64,000 bases of DNA from Notolepis coatsorum (lineage: Eukaryota; Chordata; Actinopteri; Aulopiformes; Paralepididae): assembly GCA_963971535.1 (NCBI GenBank), contig OZ020589.1, forward strand, positions 54,999,743 through 55,063,742, in the 5' to 3' direction. The translations under genes were made by a program, and so were the position numbers. This document shows positions 42,976 through 55,014 of the stretch, in pieces. The notes below the pieces were generated by a model. That model was not told the origin of the DNA. It searched no databases and saw nothing but the letters and a program-made list of their open reading frames with translations. Position 1 is the stretch's first letter, and the number at the start of each line of letters is the position of its first letter.

Positions 42976-44429
42976 ACCTAAGTAGAAAAATAGGTACCAG
43001 GTCACCTGAACTAGAAATAACCTAATGTTTACTTAAAATCAGAATAAGTCCTGCATAAATCCTGCTACTGTGATGGAAGTGGAACTGGCGTAATAATACA
43101 GGCTGGTGTTATCAGCAGGAGCTGAGTCTATAAGAGGCTACATAGCCTGAATCTACAAGCTGGCTAACTAGCCGGAGCTAATACCAGACATAAACAGTAA
43201 CTAACTACCCAGTCTGGACCGAGACAAGCACAACACAGGGTAGACCCCCTGTGCAAGAAGGAAGTGGACGGAAACAACAGTCCGAAAGGTCTGTGAACAA
43301 TGTGCGCTGGTAAGGGGGACAAAACCTGAACCAGTACCATCGAGACGAATAGCAGGCTGAAATAGCCATTGCGAGCAGGCTGAAATAGCCATTGCGAGCA
43401 GGCTGAAATAGCCATTGTGAATAGGAGCGAATAGCAGGCTAACTAGCCATTGCTAAAAGGACGAGGCTACTCACATGATCAGACAGGTATATGATAACCT
43501 TGGACATGCCGGAAGTAAGAGGATGTTGGTATACCTGAGAACTAACAACATTCTCATACCTAAAGCCAAACAAAGAGCGATAACAGTCCGAAAGGCCTGT
43601 GAACAATGTGCGCTGGTAAAGGTGCGCTGGTAAAGGGACAAAACCTGAACCAGTGCCACACTCTTAGACGGGGGGGGGGGGGGGCTGTCCCCCGGAGTCA
43701 GCGGACGACGCAGCGAATGGCAAGAAGGAATATACTGACTCAGGTCAGAAATCGGAAATGGAGGAAGACCGGGATAGGTCAAGCTCCAGAGCATCCTCAA
43801 GGTCCTCATCTAGACCTCCCAGACCTCCCAGACCTCCCAGACCTCCTAGACCTCCTAGACCGGACAGAGAGACATCGGCCTGGACCCAGGTTACAGGGCA
43901 ACGAGAGCCCTGAATGGACCTGAAAGAGAGAAAAGAAATGAGTCCTCTGTGGACTGTATCTGTGATGTCCTGCGAGGCCTACGGACAGGGTCACACGACC
44001 AGGCCAACCACACTTCAATAGAGGACTGATGCTACAATTCTCGGGGACCCGTGGGGGTCGCCCGAGAAGTGACAAATCAACCTACCTCAAACTATGGGAG
44101 AGATCCAAGAGGTCAGAGGGGGTGACCCCAAGATGACCAAGATGACCAAGATGACCAAGATGACGAAGACGACAACAACCTGGGTGCATCGGCCGGGAAC
44201 AACAGATGCAAGTCTTCCCGCCGGATACCAAGCAACAACGTGACCCCTATCCTGTCGAGCCGTCCAGCCAGGGAACAACAGATGCAAGTCTTCCCGCCGG
44301 CTACCAGGGTAACAAGGTACCAAGATGGCAGAGGGGGTGTGGAGAGTCACAGCCACGTGACCCCACAATCGCCATCTCGTCCCCCAGTACAGACGCTATT
44401 AAGACAATGGAAAATGACCGACCAGGATG
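42976..44429. other. LTR element 1 interior, 3' part with short repeats
   Basis: It includes four copies of a 23-bp GAGCAGGCTGAAATAGCCAT unit (43355-43430), a G-run (43661-43683), a CTCCCAGAC array (43815-43860), an AAGATGACC array (44132-44165) and a duplicated ACAGATGCAAGTCTTCCCGC (about 44203, 44278). No credible gene is visible. Confidence 0.6.
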
Positions 44430-44439
44430 ACAGAGGGGG
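44430..44439 (+). other. Polypurine tract of LTR element 1
   Basis: ACAGAGGGGG immediately before the right LTR, in the position where plus-strand DNA synthesis is primed. Confidence 0.7.
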
Positions 44440-46030
44440 TGTAAAGTGTCACAGCCAACTAAGTGACACTGGGTAGTATGACATCCTGATCTTATATATG
44501 ATTATGGGGAATGTCTGTAGATTCTTCCTGGACAATGGAATAGAAACATGTTATGTGTAAACACTCCTCCTCCTCTGATTGGAGCTATGTATGTGACCTG
44601 TATATCTGTGGCCCTGAGTCAAGAGCAGGCCCGAGCTGAGAGCAAGTCGGCACAGTTTAAACCTGTCCTGTCTGCATAGAATAAAACCAATGATTGGTAC
44701 AGGTGTATTGTATATTTATATATATATATACAATATATACAATGCAATATACAATAGTATATTGATGTATTACAGGTATGTAGTACGCAGTACAGGTATA
44801 TTGTGTATTGTAGGAACACAGGCCAGTTATTCCCTCTCAATAATGACTACAGCCCAGAGGAATGTACGGGGGCCTCTCTGCTCAAGAAGGGACTTTCCAC
44901 AGCAGAGACAGAAGGAGGAAGAAGGGGAGTCAGGAAGTTAACCCTTACAGTGAGCCAGCAGAACAGACATGCTCTGTTCCAGCAAAAACGTTACAATTAC
45001 TTTTCGAGTTACGGCCCAGTGGAGTACAATGGGAGGAGAGCCAGTCCCCACGTACCGTGCATTGACTGGCTGGTGAAATGACATCACGGTGACAGCGCTG
45101 TATTTAGACCAATAAGCAGAAGAGATCTGGGGCCCTTTATAAAGGCCAACTGGTCAGATCACAGGCAGATTTTACACTGAGCTGGAGAGATAGGAAGATG
45201 TTGCTTGCGGGCACAAGCCGTGCCAGATGAGATGTTTTGTGTTATACTTCTTTTAAACTGTAATGGATATTTCCGCTCAAGTCTTTTTCTGTAACTTTAT
45301 TGAAATAAAAATGACTTTTTATAATCCATTGAGTTCTTGGACTGATTCCTGCCAGCAATGCCAGCAAATACCAGCCGCGCCCTGATTTCCTCTGAGGTGA
45401 CTATGTCCTGAAATACAGATTGAATCAATTGACTGGTTAATGCTTTTCAGCTAAAAAATATATATATATATATGTATATGCTATGTACTGATAAGAAATA
45501 CTATGCATGTAGATGGGTGTTGTTTGCGGGTTCCGGTGTCTCTGTGTCCAGACTGACTCTGTCTTATGTGGGACCTCGACCGTCTGAATCACTGCAGGGT
45601 TCAAGACGGTCGGTTCCGCTGACGGAGGAGGAGGAGGAGGACAGGAGGGGCCGGGGAGTGCAAACAATGATTACGTGTTAGTACAGTGGTAATACTTATT
45701 AAACGATGAAGTAATATCATCAAGCTTTCAAATGAGCAGTATTACAGACCATTCCTCACAAATGAGGACGGTGATGGTGGATGATATAATAGTTCTCCTA
45801 GACAATACATTCGGTTTATTTCAAACAAGAAGAGATTAACAACTCTTCATGATTACATTTCATATCAACTGGATATCACAAGACCAGTGACTTGAAGTAA
45901 TCTAGACAGAAATAGTCAATTGACTCGAGAACTTGGCAAGTTTAGCACCTCGCCGGGGGATATCGAGCGGCCGCGGGTTTATATCTCGAGTAGGCGATTG
46001 AGATATATAGAGGCGACCTGTAGCTTAACA
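44440..46030 (+). repeat. LTR element 1, right LTR
   Basis: 1591 bp, same length as the left LTR and differing at about four bases by eye. Followed by the GATTG duplication (46031-46035). Confidence 0.93.
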
Positions 46031-46035
46031 GATTG

Positions 46036-48081
46036 GTTCTATGGATTGGGATTGTCTTATATATTGTGCTAAAGGCTCTAATGATAGATCGAATAGTCCG
46101 GGACTAAGAGGGCAACCCTGTCTGGAAGACCGTGATACTGGAAAGATTTCGGAGGTGATTGTACCTGTTGTAATCATGGCCGATGGGTCTTTGTATAATA
46201 CTTTAATCATATCAATGAATCCTTTTCCTAACCCCATCCTTTCTAATACTGCCCATAGATACGACCATTCCAACCTGTCAAAAGCTTTCATTGCATCCAG
46301 GGACAGCATCGCCTTAGGTGTGTTGTCTTCCTTGTTAGCATCTAGTACGTGTAGTAATCGTCTTATGTTATCAGTGATCAGGCGGCCTCTTATGAAGCCT
46401 GTTTGGTCCGGATGAATTAAAGACGTCATATGCTTTTGTAGTCTGATGGCTAATACCTTAGAGTACAGTTTGATATCGGTTCCGAGGAGGCTTAAAGGTC
46501 TGTAACTACCGCACTCGGTGGGGTCTTTGTCTTTTTTGAGGAGGACTGTTATGAGTGCAATATTGTCATTCTTATGGAAGTTCCCCTCCTTGACTGAGTA
46601 TAAAATCATATTTAGTAATAAGGGTCCAATTATGTCCCAACAAGAGAGGTACATTTCTGGTGGGATACCGTCTCTTCCAGGGGCCCTACCACTTTGCATT
46701 TCAGATATGGCCTCCCTAAGTTCATCTAGTGTGATCGGTGTTTCTAACTGTTTAGCGTCATCCTCTGAAAGTTTAGGGAGGTTAATTTGATTAAGATATG
46801 TGTCCATTTTGTTTTGATCGAAGGTCGTTTCTGATTTGTATAAGTTGGAGTAGAATTCTTTGAATGTCGTGTTTATTTCTTTGGGTTCTGTAACAAGTCC
46901 TTGTTGTGCTCTAATGGTAGTTATATCTGCAAATTTTGCGTTGACTCTTAATCGCATAGCTAATAGGTGACTTGGTTTGGAACCTTGGGAGTACTGCTGT
47001 TGTCTTGTGCTACGTATTTGCAATTCAGATTGTTGTCTGTATATGGCGTTAATCTCTTTTTTTAGTATATTGACTTGATTTTCCAGTTGAACCGAGTTGT
47101 TGTATTGTAAAGAATTAAATAACGTTGAGTAAAGCGTTTCCAGTTCAGCCAGTTTTGAGCATCGATTCTTGCGTATTTGGGAGGAAAAGCTATCAGTGAA
47201 ATCCTTGATCATTCCCTTTGTCGACATCCATAATATTCTGGGGTCCTGCACCGAATTCGCATTTATCCGTAGGAATACCGTAAGAGCTTCTTTGATTTGT
47301 GTAATGAATTCCTTGTTATTAAGCAGCATCGTGTTAAATCGCCATCTTGGGGCTCGGGATGATAGTATACCAAATGTTCCTTTAAGAGTAAATAACAGTG
47401 ATCAGACAATGCATTGGGTATCATTTCCACATCGTAATTATCAAATAGTCTCGGGGTTGTGAAAACGTAATCTATTCTGGATAATGTATTATGTCTCGCA
47501 GATCGACAAGAGTACTTCCGGGTCATGGGGTTGAGTGATCGCCATAAGTCATTTACACCTGTAATCTTCGACCAATCCTTTAATGCATTAGATGCATTTT
47601 TTTGTTCGTTGGAAAAGGAGGGGTTTGATTTGTCCATCCTTGGATTCCAAATGGCATTAAAATCCGCACCGATTATAAATGAGTATTCGGGAAGGTCTAA
47701 CATTGCTCTGGTAAGTGTAGTGAAGAAACTAACTTCGTATAAATTTGGGGCGTATACCGCTACCAACGCTATTTTTCTGTTCTTGTGTAAAATCTTAGCT
47801 ATAGTTATCCGACCATCTGCATCAGACCATACTCCCTTCAATTCAATATTCAACTTCCGTCTAACGACTATGGCTACTCCCCGAGTTCTCGTTCCAAAGG
47901 AGTGACTGATGTTATGATATGTGTTGTCCGCTAACATATCTATGTCTTTCTCTAAAATGTGCGTTTCGCTTAGCAGAGCTATGTCCACCTGTTCTTTTTT
48001 CATCAGTGTGAGCACGCTTTTTCGTTTGTGTTGTTTATTTATTCCACCAGTGTTCCAGATCATTATGTTCAAACTAGCCAT
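46036..48081 (-). pseudogene. L1 ORF2, endonuclease and N-terminal reverse transcriptase
   Basis: From 48081 the frame encodes an apurinic-type endonuclease: MIWNTGGIN, LLSETHI, VAVYAPN, FIIGADFNAIWNP, SRIDYVFTTP and ALSDHCYLL (the catalytic Asn, Glu, Asp and His motifs are recognisable). A -1 type frame change near 47388 moves to the RT frame (47329-46036): [60 protein letters not shown] and [20 protein letters not shown]. The protein is then cut by LTR element 1 and continues at 35225. Confidence 0.92.
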
Positions 48082-48779
<698 letters not shown>

Positions 48780-49483
48780 TCATCTGCAAGCGTCATTGTT
48801 TACAGCAGCTCGGGAAGCACGCTGGATACTTGGAGTCAGTAGCTCCTCCTGAGCGTCATGAAAGATGTTTTCTTCGCCTCCACTCAGCCAGTATGTAATA
48901 CGGGGATTCCTGTACAGAGTTCCATCAATATAAAGTTTATCCATGAACATACGAGCATTCCGTTTGTTTTTCTTCGCATCCGCCATGACCGGGTAGAGCA
49001 GCCTGCGTCTACTCATGATCTCTGCCGGGAACTGGTCACTGATGGAATATTTGGATCCTTTCAACTCTCTACCGTTGGACATAATAGCAGATTTCATCTT
49101 TGAATCGATGACTTTGGCCACGATGGGACAGGGCCTCTGCTGGTCGACTTTGGCTTTCCCCAGGCGATGGACTCTGGAAAAGCAGATAGCTTCGGTTTCA
49201 ACCGACTTCATTTTCAGGTTATCTGACAGGAATAACCTAAAAAGTTCCTTGGATCTCTGGTGAGTTTCATTTTTAGTTTCAGGAAGACCGTGAATTATTA
49301 TGTTGTCTCTCATGCTTCTACATTGTAGGTCAAGAATGTTATTAGCCATGTTGAAATTTTCTTTTTGGAGATTACCCGTCAAACGTTGTAGTTTGTTTAC
49401 GTCGATCCTGAGTGAGGCATTGTCTGCCTTTAGCACCTCGATGAGTGAGTTGTTGTACTCCACAGAAGCTTTTAACTCCTTGA
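48780..49483 (-). pseudogene. L1 ORF1, coiled coil to C-terminus
   Basis: About 235 codons. An N-terminal coiled coil (SVEYNNSLIEVLKADNASL, VNKLQRLTGNLQKEN) is followed by an RRM-like domain (RSMRDNIIIHGLPE, ICFSRVHRLGK, PCPIVAKV) and the C-terminal domain (ISDQFPAEIMSRRRLLYPVM). This is an L1 ORF1p, an RNA-binding nucleic-acid chaperone. LTR element 2 interrupts it at 49484; its N-terminus is at 59937-59744. The start codon at 49550 belongs to LTR sequence. Confidence 0.9.
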
Positions 49484-49488
49484 CATTG
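49484..49488. repeat. LTR element 2 target-site duplication, left
   Basis: CATTG, repeated at 59739-59743 inside L1 ORF1. Confidence 0.88.
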
Positions 49489-49709
49489 TGTGAGGTTCGC
49501 CTCTTCCCTGGACCTTTATTTCCCTGTCTCCTCACCTCTCCAGCCCCCACCCTCGCGTTCTTTTACCCTCGTCTGCTCTTCAGCAGCCCACACCCTTGGA
49601 CTACCTGTCATTCTGTGTTTGATTGGTCCGTGCCGAACACACACTTCTAGTTCGAGTATCAATTACCATCACGCACCTGATGTGTATTCTAATTAGCGCC
49701 CCTGTGGGC

Positions 49710-49750
49710 TTTAAATACCTCGCTCTTCCCCTCAGTCCTGGTCGGGTCGT
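49710..49750 (+). promoter_or_regulatory. LTR promoter and self-primer sequence
   Basis: TTTAAATA at 49710-49717, initiator-like TCAGTCC with its A at 49734, then CTGGTCGGGTCGT (49738-49750). The last block is the reverse complement of 55603-55615. The right LTR has the same arrangement (58302-58342). Confidence 0.8.
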
Positions 49751-49921
49751 TCCGTATCATATCTCAATCTGTAAGCTCCTACGGGAGTTTCCCTATCTGT
49801 CTGAATGCTGTTCCATCTCCGGCGTTAGACGAGGTGCAAGCCTTCGCCACCTGTCGCCGTTTGCCTGGAGTGGGACACAGTACTGCGCTCTCTAATACTC
49901 TACGGGAGGTATTCCAGTGTT

Positions 49922-49926
49922 CCACT
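49922..49926. repeat. LTR element 3 target-site duplication, left
   Basis: CCACT, repeated at 54367-54371. The undisrupted right LTR (58501-58530) shows the empty site with a single CCACT. Confidence 0.92.
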
Positions 49927-50233
49927 TGTTATGTACTAGAGGCTGGTCACTCCTGTGTCACCAGGGCATGTAGGTGAGGGCTGCCAATTAGCCAATTAGT
50001 GCTGATTGGTTACCTGCTGGGGAGCTTCAAAGGCAGACCCAGTAACACACATGCACGGTCTGTGCCTAGTGAAAGAGCTGTCAGGTTCTTACAGTCCTTG
50101 TCCGTTGGGTTACCAGTACATTAGTTTATAGTTATATTAGTAGTTCTTTGGTTTAGTAGCATTTTGAGTTAGAGCACAGGGTTTTGGTGTTGATTACACA
50201 TAGGTTGCGTACCCATGAGCCAGGGTCGTAACA
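49927..50233 (+). repeat. LTR element 3, left LTR
   Basis: TGTTATGTACTAGAGGCTGG to AGCCAGGGTCGTAACA. Differs from the right LTR by TTAGTTT/TTCGTTT and a one-T indel near 50162. Confidence 0.93.
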
Positions 50234-50235
50234 GT

Positions 50236-50253
50236 TGGGGGCTCGTCCGGGAT
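50236..50253 (+). other. Primer binding site, tRNA-Pro type
   Basis: TGGGGGCTCGTCCGGGAT, 18 bases complementary to the 3' end of tRNA-Pro, two bases after the LTR. The same site is known from gammaretroviruses and other elements. Confidence 0.93.
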
Positions 50254-51076
50254 CTTTTACCCCTAGAACTTTGTTTGGTGATTTTTTTTTGTGTTGCACG
50301 GGGTGTCATCATATTATGGTTTGGGTGGTGTTCGTTACACATGGTGTAACGTGGGGGCTGAGCCATTTTCATCAAACAGGTGAGTATGCCGTATTTGTTT
50401 GTAATTTGATGTGACTACTTATGCTGTTAAAATATATAGTTTAGTAGGCACCACATGTAGATAGGGATATTATTTTCTGGTTGTTGGTTAGCGTCCGGTG
50501 CACCGCGTACTCCTGGGGCGGTCAATGAAATGATTGTATATGATCTTTGACTGGTAGCAGGTGTGGTTGAAGAAAGTTAGGTCTACAGGGCATTAGTTTA
50601 AGGGTAGGTAGGTTAGGGCGGCCAGGAAACACAGGTAGTGTGGTAGGGCTTGATTTAGTGTTTCTTAGGGTAGACATGTGGTAGGCCGGGGTTTTCTGCA
50701 GTTTAGACGTAGAAGCATATGTGGTCACATCAAGTTAGAAGGCGCACCTGTTTGGAATATTTTGTTGGATTTATTTTGTTTGTTTAAGTGTTTGGTGAGC
50801 ATACCTGGTAGCACCTAACACCCTGCGTGTATGACACGTCTATTTAGGGTGGGTGTGTTTTAAAAAAAAAAAAATTTGTTTGTTTGTGCAACCTGGAAAG
50901 GTGCGCTCCGTAGAGCTCACATTTCCACCGCGTTCCCTTCTGGTTGTTATTGTTGGCAATTAGCATTATTCATGGTTCTTCAGTGGTTCTTCGTTGTTCT
51001 TCAGTGGTTCGTTGGGGGGGTCTTCGTGGTTCGTTAGTGGTTCTTCGTGTCTGTGAGGTTGGGTGTGTAGCTTGGG
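50254..51076 (+). other. LTR element 3 leader
   Basis: T/G-rich untranslated region with no ORF. TTCAGTGGTTC and related words repeat at 50970-51050. Confidence 0.6.
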
Positions 51077-51094
51077 GTGTCTAGTTCAGTGACA

Positions 51095-51940
51095 ATGGCT
51101 TCCATCAGGGACTTTGTTGATCGCCCGTCTCATGACTTATTAGACAAATTTTCCAAAGAACAACTGCTCGAGCTTGCTGTGCACTACAAGGTCGAGCTTA
51201 CTCCCAGTGAGAAACGTTTGAAACCATCTGCCTTGGGTGCTTTTAGGGTTTTGCTCATTAGGGAACAGGTGCTTGAGGAGAGGGTGGAGGAGCCTCCTTT
51301 GTCTGACGTGTCTCCGCTATTACCTGGTGTAGAGGGTGAGTGGAGGATTAGGGAGTTGGAGTTTAAAGAAAGGCAGCTAGAGCGAGAGCGTGAGGAGAGG
51401 AAAGAGGAGCGTGAGCTTAAGGAGAGAGAGAGGAAAGAGGAGCGTGAGTTTAAGGAGAGACAAATGTTGCTGGAGCACGAGCGTGCGCAGAAGGAGCTTG
51501 AGTATAAGCATGCTGCCTTACAGGCGGGTGTTCTGCATCCAGAGTCACGTTCCGGTTTTGATGTAGGCAGGAATATTAGGATGGTGCCTCCGTTTTTTGA
51601 GAAAGACATGGAAAGATATTTTCCCCTTTTTGAACGGGTGGCAACCACATTGAAGTGGCCTGATACCGCCTGGACACTGCTGCTGCAATGTGTTTTGGTT
51701 GGTAGGGCGCAAGAAGCCTACACTGCTCTGTCCCTTGAACAAAGCGCTGATTATGAGCTGGTTAAAGCTTCCATTTTGAGGGCTTATGAGTTGGTCCCTG
51801 AGGCCTATCGTCAGCTTTTAGAGGTTATCGTAGGTCCGAGGGGCAGTCTTATGTTGAGTTTGGAAGGGAGAAGGAGAACCTGTTTGACAGGTGGTGCACT
51901 TCTCAGAAGGCAGAGTCAAGAGAGCAGCTTAGGCAGTTGA
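51095..51940 (+). pseudogene. LTR element 3 gag, frameshifted
   Basis: The likely start is the ATG at 51095 (MASIRDFVDRPS), with 51077 also possible. A highly charged coiled-coil segment (about 51350-51510: repeated KERER, EEREL) is followed by a capsid-like segment (KDMERYFPLFERVATTLKWP, WTLLLQCVLVGRAQEAY, YELVKASILRAYELVPEAYR) that resembles the SCAN-related capsid C-terminal domain of Gmr1-like elements. Near 51810 a one-base loss shifts the frame; the remaining capsid continues in the frame of the next ORF, so no full Gag is made. The ORF end to 51940 is out-of-frame reading. Confidence 0.82.
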
Positions 51941-53922
51941 TTCTCCTAGAGGAATTTAAAAGATGTGTTCCTGATACCGTTTCCACACATCTAAATGAGT
52001 GTGGGGTATCGAAGATAAGCGACGCCGCTGTCTTCGCCGATGAGTTTGTGTTGACACACAAGTCTGTGTTTTTGGAGGACTACCGTGTTGAGTCCGGGGA
52101 TAGGCGTCCTGTTCAGGGGGGCCGTTTCCCAAAACCGGTGTCTGCTGGTCAATTAACTTCACCTCCTAGGCGGGGTGGTTCTGCTGGTGCATTCCCAGAA
52201 GGGATTATCTGTTTTTACTGTAAGGAACCTGGTCATATCGTTGCTGGATGCCCGGTGCTTGAGCAGAAAAATGTCAGAACCGTGGCTCTGGTAGAGACCA
52301 TATGCAGGACGCCTATGCCAACGTTAGATGGGGATGGGGAAGGTATCAAACGTGTGGACAAAGAGCTCGAGGGTTCCCCGAGGTTTATGATGAATGGATT
52401 TGTTTCCCTGACTAATGCACTAGAGTCCAAACAGGCTATAACAATTTGGAGAGATACCGGTGCTTTTCAGTCCCTCATTCTGGAGGGGGTTTTGCCATTT
52501 TCAGAAAACTCTTCTTTTCATTCCGATGTCGTTGTTCTGGGCTTTGGGGGTGGATTTGTGGATGCACCTTTGCATGAGGTCACGCTCAATTCTCCCTTAG
52601 TATCAGGCAATGTTGTTGTGGGGGTATGTTCTCACATTCCCATAAAGGGGGTGTCCTTCATTCTAGGGAATGATTTGGCTGGTGACAAAGTGTTGGCTAC
52701 TCCGGTTGTAACTCCCATTCCTGTGGTTTCTGAGGTCTCTAATGAGCTGGCACAGAAACATCCAGGAGTGTTTCCTGTGTGTGCTGTGGCACGAGAAATG
52801 TCAACGGACAAAAGTGATGTTGTTGATACTTCGACTTGGGACATTACACTTAGTGACACATTCTTTGTTGAATTAAAAGGTGCACCTGTTGAGAATTTTG
52901 GAAAGCACACTGTGGATGTACCTCTGCATAATGATTCTCTTGATTGTGGTTTTGTGTTAGGCCCGGTGGTGAAACCAGAGTTGACAGGCGTGCCGGAGAA
53001 ACATGTGACAGGAGATGATATGGCAGCGCAGTGTCTCAAGGTCTTCCCAGCCTGTACGGTGGCTGAGGCCACGGACGAATTGGAGGAGGAGTGTGGGAAG
53101 GATGCTATGAGAGGTGCTGTTTTTTTATGTGACACCGTTCTAGTTGGAGGGGCTACTAAGCTTGATTTAGGCTGCCAGCCTTCCCACAATAGCTCTATTG
53201 TCCCTAATGTTTCGCTTGTGGGCAGGGATGGTCCCAGTATGTCAGTTGATGATTCTGACATTGATCCACATGTCCACACTGATTCTCTGCCATGCACTTG
53301 GTGTGATGGTCAACCTAGTTACCTGTGTCCTGTGGAGCAGGAGCCGCCTTCGCGACCTGGTCTGTTGAGTGGCAGCCATTTTGATTTTGATCAGGACAAA
53401 GTTATTTTGGGTGACGCCATTTTAGATGGTGTTCCAGACGTTATTGTGACTGTCGTACGGCCAGGTTCCCGGTACACTGGGGCTGTACCTGAGGCGGTAC
53501 AGCCTACTCTGGATGTTCACGGTGTGCAGTATCCTGAACTGCCAGTGCCAGGTGGGATGGATATGGGTGCGGTGGTGGTATCAGTGATTTATGGTTTTGT
53601 TGTGCTGTGTTCTGTTCTGTTAAGCGCAGTTCTCAGGTTGATTTTGGTTTGCAGTATAATTTTGACAGATCGGTATCGGTGGTCGTGTTCGACAGGGGCC
53701 GACCCGGTTCTTGCCTTGAACCATTTTTATGTTTACGTTGGATCCTCCAGTTTACCCCTTGTTGGGTATACAGACCATAACCCTTTGGTTTTTCTTCGCA
53801 GCATGGTGAATTCGAACCATCGTTTGATGCTATGGAGTTTGTTCCTCCAGGCGTATAACTTGGATATTCGCCACATTCGTGGGAGGGACAACGTGCTAGC
53901 AGACGCCCTCTCACGATCATAG
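51937..53922 (+). pseudogene. LTR element 3 gag end, zinc knuckle, protease and RNase H tail
   Basis: This ORF holds the end of capsid (HLNECGVSKISDAAVFADEF), a CCHC knuckle (CFYCKEPGHIVAGC, about 52210-52251), a retropepsin-like segment with active-site DTGA (about 52455) and FILGNDLAG (about 52660-52690), then a region of unclear function with two FP-C-V boxes. At about 53560-53670 is a hydrophobic run of ~30 residues. From about 53760 it is the RNase H C-terminus (GYTDHNPLVFLRSM, NLDIRHIRGRDNVLADALSR). RT, most of RNase H and any integrase are absent. The frame remains open across the deletion. Confidence 0.82.
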
Positions 53923-54047
53923 TACCGGTGTTTGTGGTACCCGTTATCGCTGTTGTGGTAGAGGCCCTGACACCTAAGGGGTCACAGTTGTTTTTTGTTT
54001 TGGTTTATGGGTTGTTGTGTAGTGGTTGCCTCTTGGGCAACCAGTTT

Positions 54048-54058
54048 GGTGGGGGAGG
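54048..54058 (+). other. Polypurine tract of LTR element 3
   Basis: GGTGGGGGAGG immediately before the right LTR. Confidence 0.75.
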
Positions 54059-54366
54059 TGTTATGTACTAGAGGCTGGTCACTCCTGTGTCACCAGGGCA
54101 TGTAGGTGAGGGCTGCCAATTAGCCAATTAGTGCTGATTGGTTACCTGCTGGGGAGCTTCAAAGGCAGACCCAGTAACACACATGCACGGTCTGTGCCTA
54201 GTGAAAGAGCTGTCAGGTTCTTACAGTCCTTGTCCGTTGGGTTACCAGTACATTCGTTTATAGTTATATTAGTAGTTCTTTGGTTTAGTAGCATTTTTGA
54301 GTTAGAGCACAGGGTTTTGGTGTTGATTACACATAGGTTGCGTACCCATGAGCCAGGGTCGTAACA
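54059..54366 (+). repeat. LTR element 3, right LTR
   Basis: 308 bp, matching 49927-50233, followed by CCACT (54367-54371). Confidence 0.93.
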
Positions 54367-54371
54367 CCACT

Positions 54372-54955
54372 CCAGACTCCGCGCCAGACGCGCTCTTCAC
54401 TCCAGACTCCGCGCTAGACGCGCTCTTCACTCCAGATGCGCATCCAGACGCGCATCCAGACGCACTCCAGACCTCCGCGCCAGATGCGCTCTCCGTACCG
54501 GCGCGTACTCCAAGCAGACGCGCACCACTCAGACCTCCGCGCCAGATGCGCTCTCCGTACCGGCGCGTACTCCAAGCAGACGCGCATCACTCAGACCTCC
54601 GCGCCAGATGCGCTCTCCGTACCGGCGCATACTCCAAGCAGACGCGCACCACTCAGACCTCCGCGCCAGATGCGCTCTCCGTACCGGCGCGTTCTCCAAG
54701 CAGACGCACACTCCGAACCGGCGCGTTCTCCAAGCAGATGCGCTCTCCGTACCGGCGCGTTCTCCAAGCAGACGCACACTCCGAACCGGCGCGTTCTCCA
54801 AGCAGACGCACACCCCGAACCGGCGCGTTCTCCAAGCAGACGCACACTCCGAACCGGCGCGTTCTCCAAGCAGACACGCACCACTCAGACCCCGCGCCAG
54901 ATGCGCTCTCCGAGCCGGCGCGCTCTCCTCCAGACGTCTAGCCTGCGCGCTCCTA
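54372..54955. repeat. LTR element 2 minisatellite A (left LTR)
   Basis: Units of CTCCAAGCAGACGCGCACC, ACTCAGACCTCCGCGCCAG and ATGCGCTCTCCGTACCGGCG, in ~60-bp and ~30-bp forms. Also present at 58520-59095 in the right LTR with a different copy arrangement. The Arg/Pro/Ser-rich ORFs in several frames are repeat artefacts. Confidence 0.93.
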
Positions 54956-55014
54956 CTCCATCCCTGTAAGCAGCTCTGACCCTCGCCCTGTTCCAAGGCC
55001 CGAACCCTGTTTTC

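Larger units (their letters stand above)
35231..46030 (+). mobile_element. LTR element 1: non-autonomous LTR retrotransposon carrying a zinc-finger gene
   Basis: 10.8 kb, with TG...CA ends, two 1591-bp LTRs, a 5-bp target duplication, a tRNA-Asn-type primer site after the left LTR and a polypurine tract before the right LTR. The 7.6-kb interior has no recognisable gag, protease, RT, RNase H or integrase. It contains a leader, a 91-bp array (37330-38100), a 68-bp array (38100-38370), an intact C2H2 zinc-finger ORF (38371-40254), a ~127-bp duplication, a 111-bp array (41190-42975) and further short repeats. Movement would need enzymes in trans. By eye the LTRs differ at about four positions, so insertion was recent. 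The parent autonomous family is unknown. Confidence 0.9.
49927..54366 (+). mobile_element. LTR element 3: Gmr1-like Ty3 retrotransposon with internal deletion
   Basis: 4440 bp, TGTTA...TAACA ends, 307/308-bp LTRs nearly identical by eye (one substitution, one indel), and a 5-bp duplication. A tRNA-Pro-type primer site and a polypurine tract are present. The coding region runs gag, zinc knuckle, protease, then jumps to the last part of RNase H, which ends in a stop just before the 3' LTR. RT and integrase are missing. RNase H as the last domain fits Gmr1-like elements, where integrase precedes RT. The element is recent but not autonomous. Confidence 0.88.

Noticed and set aside
53560-53670. 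Envelope transmembrane segment in LTR element 3
   Set aside because: The hydrophobic run is followed directly by RNase H sequence at a deletion junction; no signal peptide, glycosylation-rich ectodomain or other envelope feature is present.
54348-54996. Arg/Pro-rich ORFs in four or more frames, also at 58426-59143
   Set aside because: GC-rich minisatellite A of LTR element 2 has few stops; no frame is favoured and the same artefact occurs in both LTRs.
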